Below are positions 1-7,000 of a DNA stretch of 13,305 bases, in pieces (positions within the stretch are counted from its first letter, which is position 1; every line of letters begins with the position of its first letter). Source of the DNA: Bacteroidia bacterium (lineage in GTDB: Bacteria > Bacteroidota > Bacteroidia > Bacteroidales > CAJPTX01); contig CAJPTS010000033.1 of NCBI GenBank assembly GCA_905373625.1, positions 1-13,305 of the forward strand. Reading direction: 5' to 3'. Made by a program: the position numbers and the translations under genes. A model generated the notes under the pieces. That model was given only the letters and a program-made list of their open reading frames with translations. It was not told the origin of the DNA and made no database searches.

Positions 1-661
1 TGCAACAAACCAGAAGGTAACGTGGCATTCAAATAACACATCTGTAGCCACCGTTGAAAATGGCACAGTAACAGCCGTATCTGGTGGTAATGCTACCATT
101 ACGGTAACTACTGAAGACGGAAATCATACGGCTACCTGCGAAGTAACCGTGACCGTTCCCGTTACAAGTGTCACGCTTTCACAAACAGAATTACCTTTAG
201 TTATAGGCGCTACTGCGACCTTAGCAGCTACGGTTGTTCCTTCCGATGCAACAAACCAGAAGGTAACGTGGAGTTCAAATAATACGAACGTAGCCAAAGT
301 AGAAAACGGTACTGTAACAGCCGTATCTGGAGGTAATGCTACTATAACAGTAACCACCGAAGACGGAAATCATGCTGCCACTTGTTCAGTAACCGTAGAA
401 GCTACTTCTGCAGTAGAAGATGCGGTATTTGCTTCAGTAGTTGTATCGCCCAATCCTTTTGGTGCGCAGTTATGCATTACCAACAGCGATTTGCGAGGGC
501 AATATGCGTTGTACAACGCGCACGGTGTTGTGGTTGCTTCTGGGGTATTAGAAGACGGCGAAACGCGCATTAACACGGTTCTGTTCACCGCAGGTGTTTA
601 TCTGTTACGTCTCACAGCCGAAAACGGTGCAACGAAAAACTATACGGTGGTAAAAGATTGA
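1..661 (+). CDS. T9SS-sorted Ig-like (Big_2) repeat surface protein, C-terminal part (5' end outside window)
   Basis: The open frame enters from the left edge (first whole codon at base 2) and ends at TGA 659-661, giving 219 visible residues. They comprise most of one Ig-like repeat and one complete repeat, with the bacterial Big_2 pattern (VTSVTLSQTELPL, then VTWSSNNTNVAKVENG, then GNATITVTTEDG). After a short linker comes a type A T9SS sorting domain from about residue 140, with the hallmark SPNPF at 149-153, a TAGVYLLRL core and the terminal VVKD. From family knowledge, such a domain directs a protein with a Sec signal through the T9SS and is removed when the protein is anchored to A-LPS at the cell surface; the Big_2 repeats are usually adhesive or spacer modules. 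The enzymatic or binding part, if any, lies upstream and cannot be seen. A GTG at 149 could be read as a start, but it lies inside an uninterrupted repeat frame and is only an internal valine codon. Confident about the class, not the specific function. Confidence 0.9.
   Translation, partial: ATNQKVTWHSNNTSVATVENGTVTAVSGGNATITVTTEDGNHTATCEVTVTVPVTSVTLSQTELPLVIGATATLAATVVPSDATNQKVTWSSNNTNVAKVENGTVTAVSGGNATITVTTEDGNHAATCSVTVEATSAVEDAVFASVVVSPNPFGAQLCITNSDLRGQYALYNAHGVVVASGVLEDGETRINTVLFTAGVYLLRLTAENGATKNYTVVKD
2..400 (+). repeat. Tandem Big_2 coding repeat, 246-bp (82-codon) period
   Basis: The sequence starting GCAACAAACCAGAAGGTAACG at base 2 recurs at base 248, a 246-bp spacing that keeps frame. 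Codon-by-codon comparison of bases 2-148 with 248-394 shows about 16 synonymous and 5 amino-acid-changing codons. The copies are therefore old and have been kept under selection for protein sequence. More copies may lie upstream of the window. Confidence 0.88.
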
Positions 662-665
662 TTCT

Positions 666-712
666 AAAAGAAACGAGGCGAACTTCGTACTGAGGTTCGC
701 CCTATTCTTTTT
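666..712 (+). terminator. Intrinsic terminator of the Big_2/T9SS gene
   Basis: A 10-bp stem (677-686 GGCGAACTTC with 692-701 GAGGTTCGCC, one T.G wobble) closes a 5-nt loop GTACT and is followed by a T-rich run, CTATTCTTTTT, at 702-712. The A-rich AAAAGAA at 666-672 mirrors the T-run, so the structure could also work from the other strand. It starts five bases past the stop codon at 659-661. Confidence 0.88.
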
Positions 713-748
713 GAAACTCTTGCCCCCCTTTCTCCCCCCACATTTCAT

Positions 749-756
749 TACATTTG
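749..756 (+). promoter_or_regulatory. Putative Bacteroidetes -7 promoter box for the HHH/barrel gene
   Basis: TACATTTG fits the Bacteroidetes -7 consensus TAnnTTTG exactly and lies 30 bases before the ATG at 787, implying a leader of roughly 20-25 nt. No convincing -33 TTTG is seen at the usual spacing; the nearest TTG is at 720-722, which is too far. Placement just after the upstream terminator supports it. Confidence 0.5.
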
Positions 757-786
757 TAAGAGCTGTAATGACACTGATGTGGGATC

Positions 787-2781
787 ATGCGTTTGGAATC
801 AATGGAAGCTAAGAGGACGAGCAAGAGGTGCTGCCTAGTAAGAGCTTTCCATGTTCCTTGTGTCCTTTTGTTTTTCTTGTCGCTCTTTTTTGTAACTAGT
901 GCAGTGGGGCAACCGCCTCCAGAAATAGAGATTCTTTCAGATTCGCCTTCAGAAGCTGACCTTGATCGTATCGAACAGTGGCAGGACTATCTGGAGCACC
1001 CGATAGAATTGAACACCGCATCGCTTTCCTTTCTTCGTTCTCTACCCTTTTTGAAAGAAGGTGAGCCAGAAGCACTTATTGCTTTTCGCAATGCATATCA
1101 AGAGTTTACTGCGGTCACCGATCTCCTTTGGGTGGAGAACCTTGCTCGCGATCGTGCTACGGAATTATTACCTTTCTTTTACGTGCGTGAGCCCGCTGTT
1201 GGTGTGTTTCACCGACAGCAAATTGACGTATTACAACGGGCATCTTATCGTGCGGTACGAGGCATCAAAACAAAAAAGAATACGCTTGGCTCTCCGCTTT
1301 CTCTTGAGACTCGTATAGATTACCATGCGGGGGATGTGCTCCGATTAGCGCTGCGTGGGCGTAAACAACCCTATGAGCCGTTTGCCACTCGAGTTAATCC
1401 GTATGGTTATTCCTCCTATGCTGGCTTTATGCAAACCACCTTTTCGGGGAAGTGGCTGGAGCGCGTAGTTTTAGGGAATTTCTCCTATTTGGCAGGATAT
1501 GGGCTTACTTTTTCCTCGTCGAATTATTCTTTTCCGACGCAACGCCCCCTGTCGAATCAAGGCGATCGTTACCTACCGCGCGGCTGTTTTGCAACCCCCA
1601 CTAGTGCGACGCCTTTCGGGATGGCGGTTACAAGTGGTTTGGAGAGTTCGTTGTTGCTAACGTTGGGTTTCTCCTATCGCCCTGTAAATGCAACCTATCG
1701 CGAACAGAATGGGAAGCGTCTTTTACGTACCGTGGATATCACTGGTGCATTTGATACCCCTGCACGGCAGAAATGGCGTAATACGACTCGCGAAACCCTA
1801 GGAGTTCTCGACCTGAAATGGCAGCGTCGGCATTACTCATTAGGGATTGCGAGTGCCTACGATTATTTTCGCGATCCTTTTCTTGCTGCCACCTCTTCTA
1901 CGGCGGAGTTAAAATTACAGTCGCAATGGCGTTTGGGGTTTTATGGTCAGTACCGTTGGAAGCGATTTCAGTGCTGGGGTGAGTTCGCAGAAGGAAGTTT
2001 ACAATCAGCAGAGCGTTGGAAAAAAGTTTGGGCGAGAAATAGTACGCTTTTAGCGGCAGAGTATGCTACCGTACGCTATGGAACGTGGTCGGTAGAACTG
2101 TATCATTACGGCGAGGAAAATCCTTCTCGCTACCAACGGAACTTTTCACGAGTCTCGCATCCCAGAGGACGCTGGGGCGCGAATTTGTACTACAATTTTT
2201 GGTTATTGCAGGGGACGCAGTTGGCCGCAACTTATCGCTTTCATAGGGGCTTCTTAGAGAAGGCGTGGCGACACGAAATTGAGCTCGCGGCAGATCGACC
2301 ACTCGCCGATGGGCGTTCGCTTTCCTTGCGCTATAAAACCTATTACAAAGCACCAGTTTATACACAGCGACATGATGTCAAGGTGCGGTTTTCCTATCCA
2401 CTAACGAGCGCCTTCACAGCTATTTCGCAGTGTCAAGTGGCTGTGGCAAATCCGAAGGATAGGAGAGGAATTGCGCCACCGAGTATCTTTCTTTCACAGC
2501 GTCTAGATTATCGCACGCGCAGCCTAACCCTTGCCCTTTTGGTCGCAGGCTTTTACGGCGGTGCGCATCCTGCCGTTATTTATTATGGCGAGCCCTCCTT
2601 TCGTTATACATCGCCCATACACGCCCTACGCAAGACTGGTGGACGTCTAGTGCTTCTTTCGCATATTCGTTTTGCGAAGTATTGGATGTTGGGATGTCGC
2701 ATGGGAGGATCTTTCGAACCCCAGCCGTGGCGAATTACTACATACGATGCGCAGCTGCAACTAGCTATGACGTGGAAATAA
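787..2781 (+). CDS. Exported helix-hairpin-helix protein with predicted outer-membrane beta-barrel region
   Basis: This 664-aa protein has a basic N terminus (KRTSKR), a hydrophobic stretch at about residues 24-39 and a likely signal peptidase I site at AVG|Q (40-42). Residues about 68-135 hold ComEA-like helix-hairpin-helix motifs: LNTASLSFLRSLPFL, then a second unit with FTAVTDLLWVENL and ATELLPFF. The remaining ~520 residues alternate aromatic and polar residues in short strands rich in Tyr, Trp and Arg (NFSYLAGYGLTFSSSNYSF, WRLGFYGQYRW, YDAQLQLAMTWK), as expected of an outer-membrane barrel. It matches a family common in Bacteroidota, usually annotated only as HHH domain-containing protein; its function is unknown to me. 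HHH motifs often bind DNA without sequence specificity, so a role in DNA capture at the envelope is possible but is inference. ATG 802 is an alternative start that gives a shorter, more normal signal-peptide n-region. The gene is convergent with the EEP gene 25 bases downstream. Confidence 0.85.
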   Translation: MRLESMEAKRTSKRCCLVRAFHVPCVLLFFLSLFFVTSAVGQPPPEIEILSDSPSEADLDRIEQWQDYLEHPIELNTASLSFLRSLPFLKEGEPEALIAFRNAYQEFTAVTDLLWVENLARDRATELLPFFYVREPAVGVFHRQQIDVLQRASYRAVRGIKTKKNTLGSPLSLETRIDYHAGDVLRLALRGRKQPYEPFATRVNPYGYSSYAGFMQTTFSGKWLERVVLGNFSYLAGYGLTFSSSNYSFPTQRPLSNQGDRYLPRGCFATPTSATPFGMAVTSGLESSLLLTLGFSYRPVNATYREQNGKRLLRTVDITGAFDTPARQKWRNTTRETLGVLDLKWQRRHYSLGIASAYDYFRDPFLAATSSTAELKLQSQWRLGFYGQYRWKRFQCWGEFAEGSLQSAERWKKVWARNSTLLAAEYATVRYGTWSVELYHYGEENPSRYQRNFSRVSHPRGRWGANLYYNFWLLQGTQLAATYRFHRGFLEKAWRHEIELAADRPLADGRSLSLRYKTYYKAPVYTQRHDVKVRFSYPLTSAFTAISQCQVAVANPKDRRGIAPPSIFLSQRLDYRTRSLTLALLVAGFYGGAHPAVIYYGEPSFRYTSPIHALRKTGGRLVLLSHIRFAKYWMLGCRMGGSFEPQPWRITTYDAQLQLAMTWK

Positions 2782-2800
2782 CGCACAGCATCTATAAGCG

Positions 2801-2841
2801 TAAGATTTACCGATATCTTAGCAGTAGACCTATTGGTAAAT
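2801..2841. terminator. Weak overlapping inverted repeats at the convergent gene ends
   Basis: TAAGAT (2801-2806) pairs with ATCTTA (2815-2820) over an 8-nt loop. Alternatively ATTTACC (2805-2811) pairs with GGTAAAT (2835-2841). Both overlap the last codons of the minus-strand EEP gene and follow the HHH gene stop by about 20 bases. Stems are short, A/T-rich and lack a T-run, so a terminator role between these convergent genes is only tentative. No better terminator is visible here. Confidence 0.25.
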
Positions 2842-3814
2842 GATCGGAATAACCCGACCGAAAGGCAATCCCTTTGCGCGTGCGACGAGGTTTGTTGCCG
2901 CCGTATTCTAAGTCTTTTTCGAGCAAAAATGCATAATTCCAATGGTACGGATGGCAATTCCAGCCAGTAGTATCTAAAAGCGGAGGCGACAGAAAGAATG
3001 CGTCTATCCTGCTCCACTCGCCTTTGTAGTTGTAGGTAGGATAGGTTAAGGAATCGGGTAGAAAAAGAGCCCAATTGAGTAGTTTGTTTTGTCTTTTTGC
3101 GTTTTCGTAGTTTGTGTCGCTCAGCGTGGCTAACTGCGGATCTGTTACAGGCATATTCATATCGCCCATTACTACGATTTTGGCTTGCGGTGAGACGGAG
3201 CGTACAGAGTCCAAAACATGCTGTAATTGTGCAAGTACAGCTGGGACGACTACTGGGTTGACCTGTGCGGTCATTTGCGACGGAAGGTGGCACTGTACCA
3301 CGTGTAGTGTGTCGGCATGCGGCAGCAAGAATGAGGCGTAAAGTAGTTCGCGCGTTGGATAGATGCTAGTATCGCTAGGTAGATGAACTCCCAGCCACCG
3401 AACGTTGCGTAATCGTAGTAGATTGCGTTGGTAGAGTAGAGCTACGTCGATACCACGATGATCGGGCGAGTCGTGATGTAAGATACTGTAATTCCCTTGC
3501 TTTAGCGGAGTTTGATAGACCAGTTCGTTGAGTACGCGGCGCGAATCTACCTCACAAAGCCCGATGAGTCCCAAAGAATGGCGTCCAGCCATAAGTCGTA
3601 GCGCACGTGATATAGACGAGGCTTTTTCTTTGAAAGCCGCCACCGTGATACGATCTTCTGGGCGCGTGTATTCAGTAGAATCTTGCCAGTTGCTCGGGGT
3701 TAGAAAATTTTCCACGTTGTAGGAGACGACAAGGAACTCCTCTTGGGCGTCTACGAGTAGAGGAAAAAGAAGCAAAAGTGCGAGGAAATGCCAGTCTCGG
3801 GGTTGTAGGTTCAT
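2807..3814 (-). CDS. Exported endonuclease/exonuclease/phosphatase (EEP) family hydrolase
   Basis: The 335-aa product has a signal peptide (hydrophobic about residues 9-22, likely cut VDA|Q), so it acts in the periplasm or outside the cell. The metal-dependent phosphodiesterase motifs of the EEP (DNase I-like) superfamily appear in order: SYNVENF with Asn33, LCEVDS with metal-binding Glu88, HRGIDVALLY (119-128), CHLPSQ with His176, GDMN with Asp218 and Asn220, RIDAFFLS with Asp271, and SDH with Asp324 and His325. All catalytic positions are present and the length is normal, so the enzyme should be active. From family knowledge the substrate is a phosphodiester or phosphomonoester: DNA, RNA, a nucleotide, or a lipid or sugar phosphate. 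The sequence does not decide which. It starts at ATG 3814-3812 with no strong Shine-Dalgarno; GAAAGGA lies rather far upstream. It runs in the same direction as the giant protease gene but a strong terminator separates them, so it is probably transcribed alone. Confidence 0.92.
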   Translation of the reverse strand: MNLQPRDWHFLALLLLFPLLVDAQEEFLVVSYNVENFLTPSNWQDSTEYTRPEDRITVAAFKEKASSISRALRLMAGRHSLGLIGLCEVDSRRVLNELVYQTPLKQGNYSILHHDSPDHRGIDVALLYQRNLLRLRNVRWLGVHLPSDTSIYPTRELLYASFLLPHADTLHVVQCHLPSQMTAQVNPVVVPAVLAQLQHVLDSVRSVSPQAKIVVMGDMNMPVTDPQLATLSDTNYENAKRQNKLLNWALFLPDSLTYPTYNYKGEWSRIDAFFLSPPLLDTTGWNCHPYHWNYAFLLEKDLEYGGNKPRRTRKGIAFRSGYSDHLPIGLLLRYR

Positions 3815-3829
3815 TGTTCGTATACAATC

Positions 3830-3843
3830 CTTTCGTACGAAAG
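3830..3843. promoter_or_regulatory. 14-bp perfect palindrome in the EEP gene leader
   Basis: CTTTCGTACGAAAG is a perfect 14-bp palindrome beginning 16 bases upstream of the EEP start codon. It lies between the weak promoter candidate at 3860-3867 and the ATG. Position and symmetry suit a dimeric regulator's operator. It has no loop and no T-run, so it is unlikely to be a terminator. Function is inference. Confidence 0.4.
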
Positions 3844-3859
3844 AGCCTCATAATCAGGA

Positions 3860-3867
3860 CAAAGTTC
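3860..3867 (-). promoter_or_regulatory. Possible -7 box for the EEP gene
   Basis: Read on the minus strand this is GAACTTTG, five of the six fixed positions of the Bacteroidetes -7 motif TAnnTTTG (the first T is replaced by G). It would give a leader of about 40 nt containing the palindrome at 3830-3843. No clear -33 element is seen. Confidence 0.3.
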
Positions 3868-3945
3868 GGTAAAATACTTGGGGTAGATCTAATGCTTTAG
3901 AGTAGTGTCTGTAAAAGTGAGTAAGACGTTGGACTGGTAGAGAAG

Positions 3946-3982
3946 TCAAAAACGGGCACAACCCAAAGGTTGTACCCGTTTT
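3946..3982 (-). terminator. Strong bidirectional terminator downstream of the giant protease gene
   Basis: AAAACGGG (3949-3956) pairs with CCCGTTTT (3975-3982) and ACAACC (3958-3963) pairs with GGTTGT (3968-3973). There is one mismatch (C3957/A3974) and the loop is CAAA on the plus strand. On the minus strand the hairpin ends in TTTTT, as needed to end the giant gene transcript 60-95 bases past its stop. The A/T flanks are symmetric, so it can also work on the plus strand. Confidence 0.88.
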
Positions 3983-4005
3983 CATTGATTTCAATACTGT
4001 CATTT

Positions 4006-4026
4006 GGACGAATCAGTTTTTCGTCC
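4006..4026 (-). other. Second hairpin just after the giant gene stop codon
   Basis: GGACGAA (4006-4012) and TTCGTCC (4020-4026) form a 7-bp perfect stem with a 7-nt loop, starting about 15 bases after the stop codon at 4042-4044. No T-run follows on the minus strand, so it is not an intrinsic terminator by itself. It could protect the 3' end of the mRNA ahead of the main terminator. Confidence 0.45.
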
Positions 4027-4041
4027 CTAGAAATCTCACAA

Positions 4042-7000
4042 TCAGTCTTTAACAACCCTTACTACCTTCGTTGCGCCACTTTCTGTGGTGAGGTACAAGA
4101 GGTAAAGACCAGAAGCCAAATCGGAGGTTTCGATAGCTACCTCGCGGCTTTCAAAGTTACCACTGCGTACCATAACACCAGAAGCACTGAGTAGTTTGTA
4201 GGATGCTTTCACTAATTCGTCACTACTGATGCGAAGCTGGCTACAGAACGGATTAGGAGCTATTTCTATCCTAGCCAAAACGGCGTCGTCGACGGGAGTA
4301 ATCTTTTCAAATTCCGCTTTGTAAGTCGCATCTTTGCTAACATTTGCATCCGTGCGTTTTGCAGTAGTCACACCGTCGTCCCATTTCTTGAACTTATAGC
4401 CATCATTTGCAACCGCCTCAACCTCAGTACCCGATCCACCTTCAGTTACAGTCTGCGTAGCTTCTCCACGAATAGACCCTCCATCCCCAGCTTTGTAGGT
4501 TAGCGTGAAGGTCTTTGTATCTGCTTCAAACTCTGCTGTGTAGGTTGCATTGGCTGTTACATTAACATCGGTACGCTTAGCGGTAGTTTTTCCATCATTC
4601 CATTTCTTGAAATGATAACCTGTGTTCGGTATGGCTTCTACCTCAGTACCCGAACCGCCTTCAGTTACAGTTTGCGTAGTTTCTCCACGAATAGACCCTC
4701 CAACCCCAGCTTCGTAGGTTAGCGTGAAGGTCTTTGTATCTGCTTCAAACTCTGCTGTGTAGGTTGCATTGGCTGTTACATTAACATCGGTACGCTTAGC
4801 GGTAGTTTTTCCATCATTCCATTTCTTGAAATGATAACCTGTGTTCGGTATGGCTTCTACCTCAGTACCCGAACCGCCTTCAGTTACAGTTTGCGTAGCA
4901 TCGCCCTCTATTGTACCACCTTCGCCTGCAATGTAGGTCAGTGTATATATTGGCTTAATTTTTTCAAACTTCGCAGTAAAGGTCTCATCTTTGGTAGTGA
5001 CAATATCTGCTCGCGGATTCTGCTTAGATTCGTCTGACCACTTGACGAATTGGTAACCTGCGTCAGGTTCTGCCTTCACATGGGTTGTTGTTTCCCCACT
5101 ATACAATCGTTGGTAAGCCATTCCAACAATTTTCCCGTGAGGTTCAGCCTCATAGCGCACTACGAATTTTGGTTTCGGGATTGCTTTGAAAATGGCTTTT
5201 ACTGTTAACTCAGCGTCATCTTCGCGTTCTTGGTCAGCAATTCCATCAGACCACTTTTCAAACAGATAACCATCATTAGGTACAGCCTTTACTTTTGCCG
5301 CTTTCACACCAGCAGTGGTACGTAGTTCAATAACAGGGAATTTGTTTTCTTTTCCACTCTCCTGTATCATTCCGTTTTCATCTGCCATATAGCGTAAAGT
5401 TACCTGCGATGCAGCGGGATCATACTTTACTTTGATGTCATCTATGGCGAGCCAAGTATTTGACAGATAATCGTTGCTAAAATTCCAACGGAAACGCACA
5501 AACTTATTTGTTCCTATTTTCGCCTTCGTAAGCGTAAATCGCTCAGGGAATCCGAAGCTAGACTCGCCTACATCCTTTCCTTCTTTCCACTCACCGTCTT
5601 CAAAACAATACTCGAGTTTCGCAATTTTCCCAGCCATTGTATAATAGCGGTTATAGGAAATTACGACACTAGCATTAGGAGTACGATCGGCTAACGAGAG
5701 CCATGGCGTTGCTGCATAACAATCTACGTAGATGGGATAGCTCTCATTCGTAGGATCTATTAGGAGTACATTTCCGTCTGAGGCACTTACGTTGGGTATG
5801 GCGCTCTTATTTACCAATTGCCAACCTTTGCCACGCGGAGGTTTTGCAAATTCCCAATCATTCAAAGTAGATGCTCCCAATTCAAAACTCTCCGACCAAG
5901 ACAACAAGTAAGGCTTTATAAAACGTGCCGTTACCGACATATCCTCAGACACATTAAGATCCGTACGTGCCAAATCTTTATTGCCATCTGACCAACCAAT
6001 AAACAGATATCCTTCTTTTGCTTTTACCGAGACTTGTGTTCCATTTTCTCCTGCCAAAACTTCTTGCAAAAGGTCGCCCGCGAGTTGCTCTCCGCCCTCT
6101 CCTACTGTGTATTGGAGTTTGTATTTTATCACTTCAAACTCGGCAGTAACTTCTATTTTTTTGTTGACATTTTTGTCAATACGCGTAGCACTTGTCACAC
6201 CATCCGACCAGCGTTTGAAACGATATTTAGTATCGTTGGGAATGGCTACCACAGCCTCGCCCTCTTCGCCTTCTGCTACCCATTGATGTGTATTTCCTTG
6301 CAAAATACCATGCGCATCGACCAGATAAATCAACTCATGCTGTAGCTTCTTGAGTTGTACTGTTACTTCTATAGGTTTATCTGTTACCTCAATACGCAGA
6401 CTCTTTGGCAAATAGGCATCTTTAGCCGCCTCTATTTTATATGTAGCAGGCAATAAATAAAGCTTTAGCGCGCCGCTTGCATCTGTAGTAGCCTTTATTT
6501 TACCACATTGTACAACGACGTCGGACAAGGCGACGTTAGCATCGTCTACTACTTTAAGTGTCACTTTTTGTGCCGTTTGAGCCGTATTTACCTTCAATTT
6601 CCCCTCTGTCCGAGTTACAAGGTAATTGCCTACGGGGCTAGGTACAGTATAATCCTTCGGTGCTATGGTATACTCTCCTACAGCAAGAGGAGGCATTGTA
6701 GCATTCCAAACCTTATTATCAGGCATTCGGATCTCGTAGGGGGCATCAAATTGATTCTCAGTACCTTCATACTGTAAACCGTTGTAGATGAAAGTAAAGC
6801 GGGGAAGTTTATCGCCTTGCGCTATAGTAATGTCTTGCACCTTGATTGTTAGCGGAGCACGCAAAATTTCGATTTCTCGTACCTTACGCTCTGTAGGCGC
6901 ATATTGCGCATTCCCTTCTTGCTCTGCATATATTTGAGTCTTACCTACACCTACTGCCACAAGTTCGCCTTTGGCATTGATTGTTGCAACTGTGGGATCT

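Noticed and set aside
149..661. GTG at 149 as the start of a short 170-aa T9SS protein
   Set aside because: The same frame is open to the left edge and encodes a matching Big_2 repeat in register, so the gene starts upstream of the window.
2604..3293. A 229-codon open frame on the minus strand
   Set aside because: It overlaps the EEP gene in another frame and the HHH gene on the opposite strand. Its product is rich in Cys and Arg with no recognisable domain, whereas both overlapped genes have clear motifs.
3868..3945. Intergenic stretch between the EEP promoter candidate and the terminator, checked for a small gene or RNA
   Set aside because: No open frame with a plausible start, no exact TAnnTTTG box on either strand and no stable hairpin were seen.
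4309..4950. Regularly spaced repeats considered as a CRISPR-like array
   Set aside because: The 219-bp period is in frame, each unit encodes an InlB-like module, and there are no short palindromic repeats with unique spacers.
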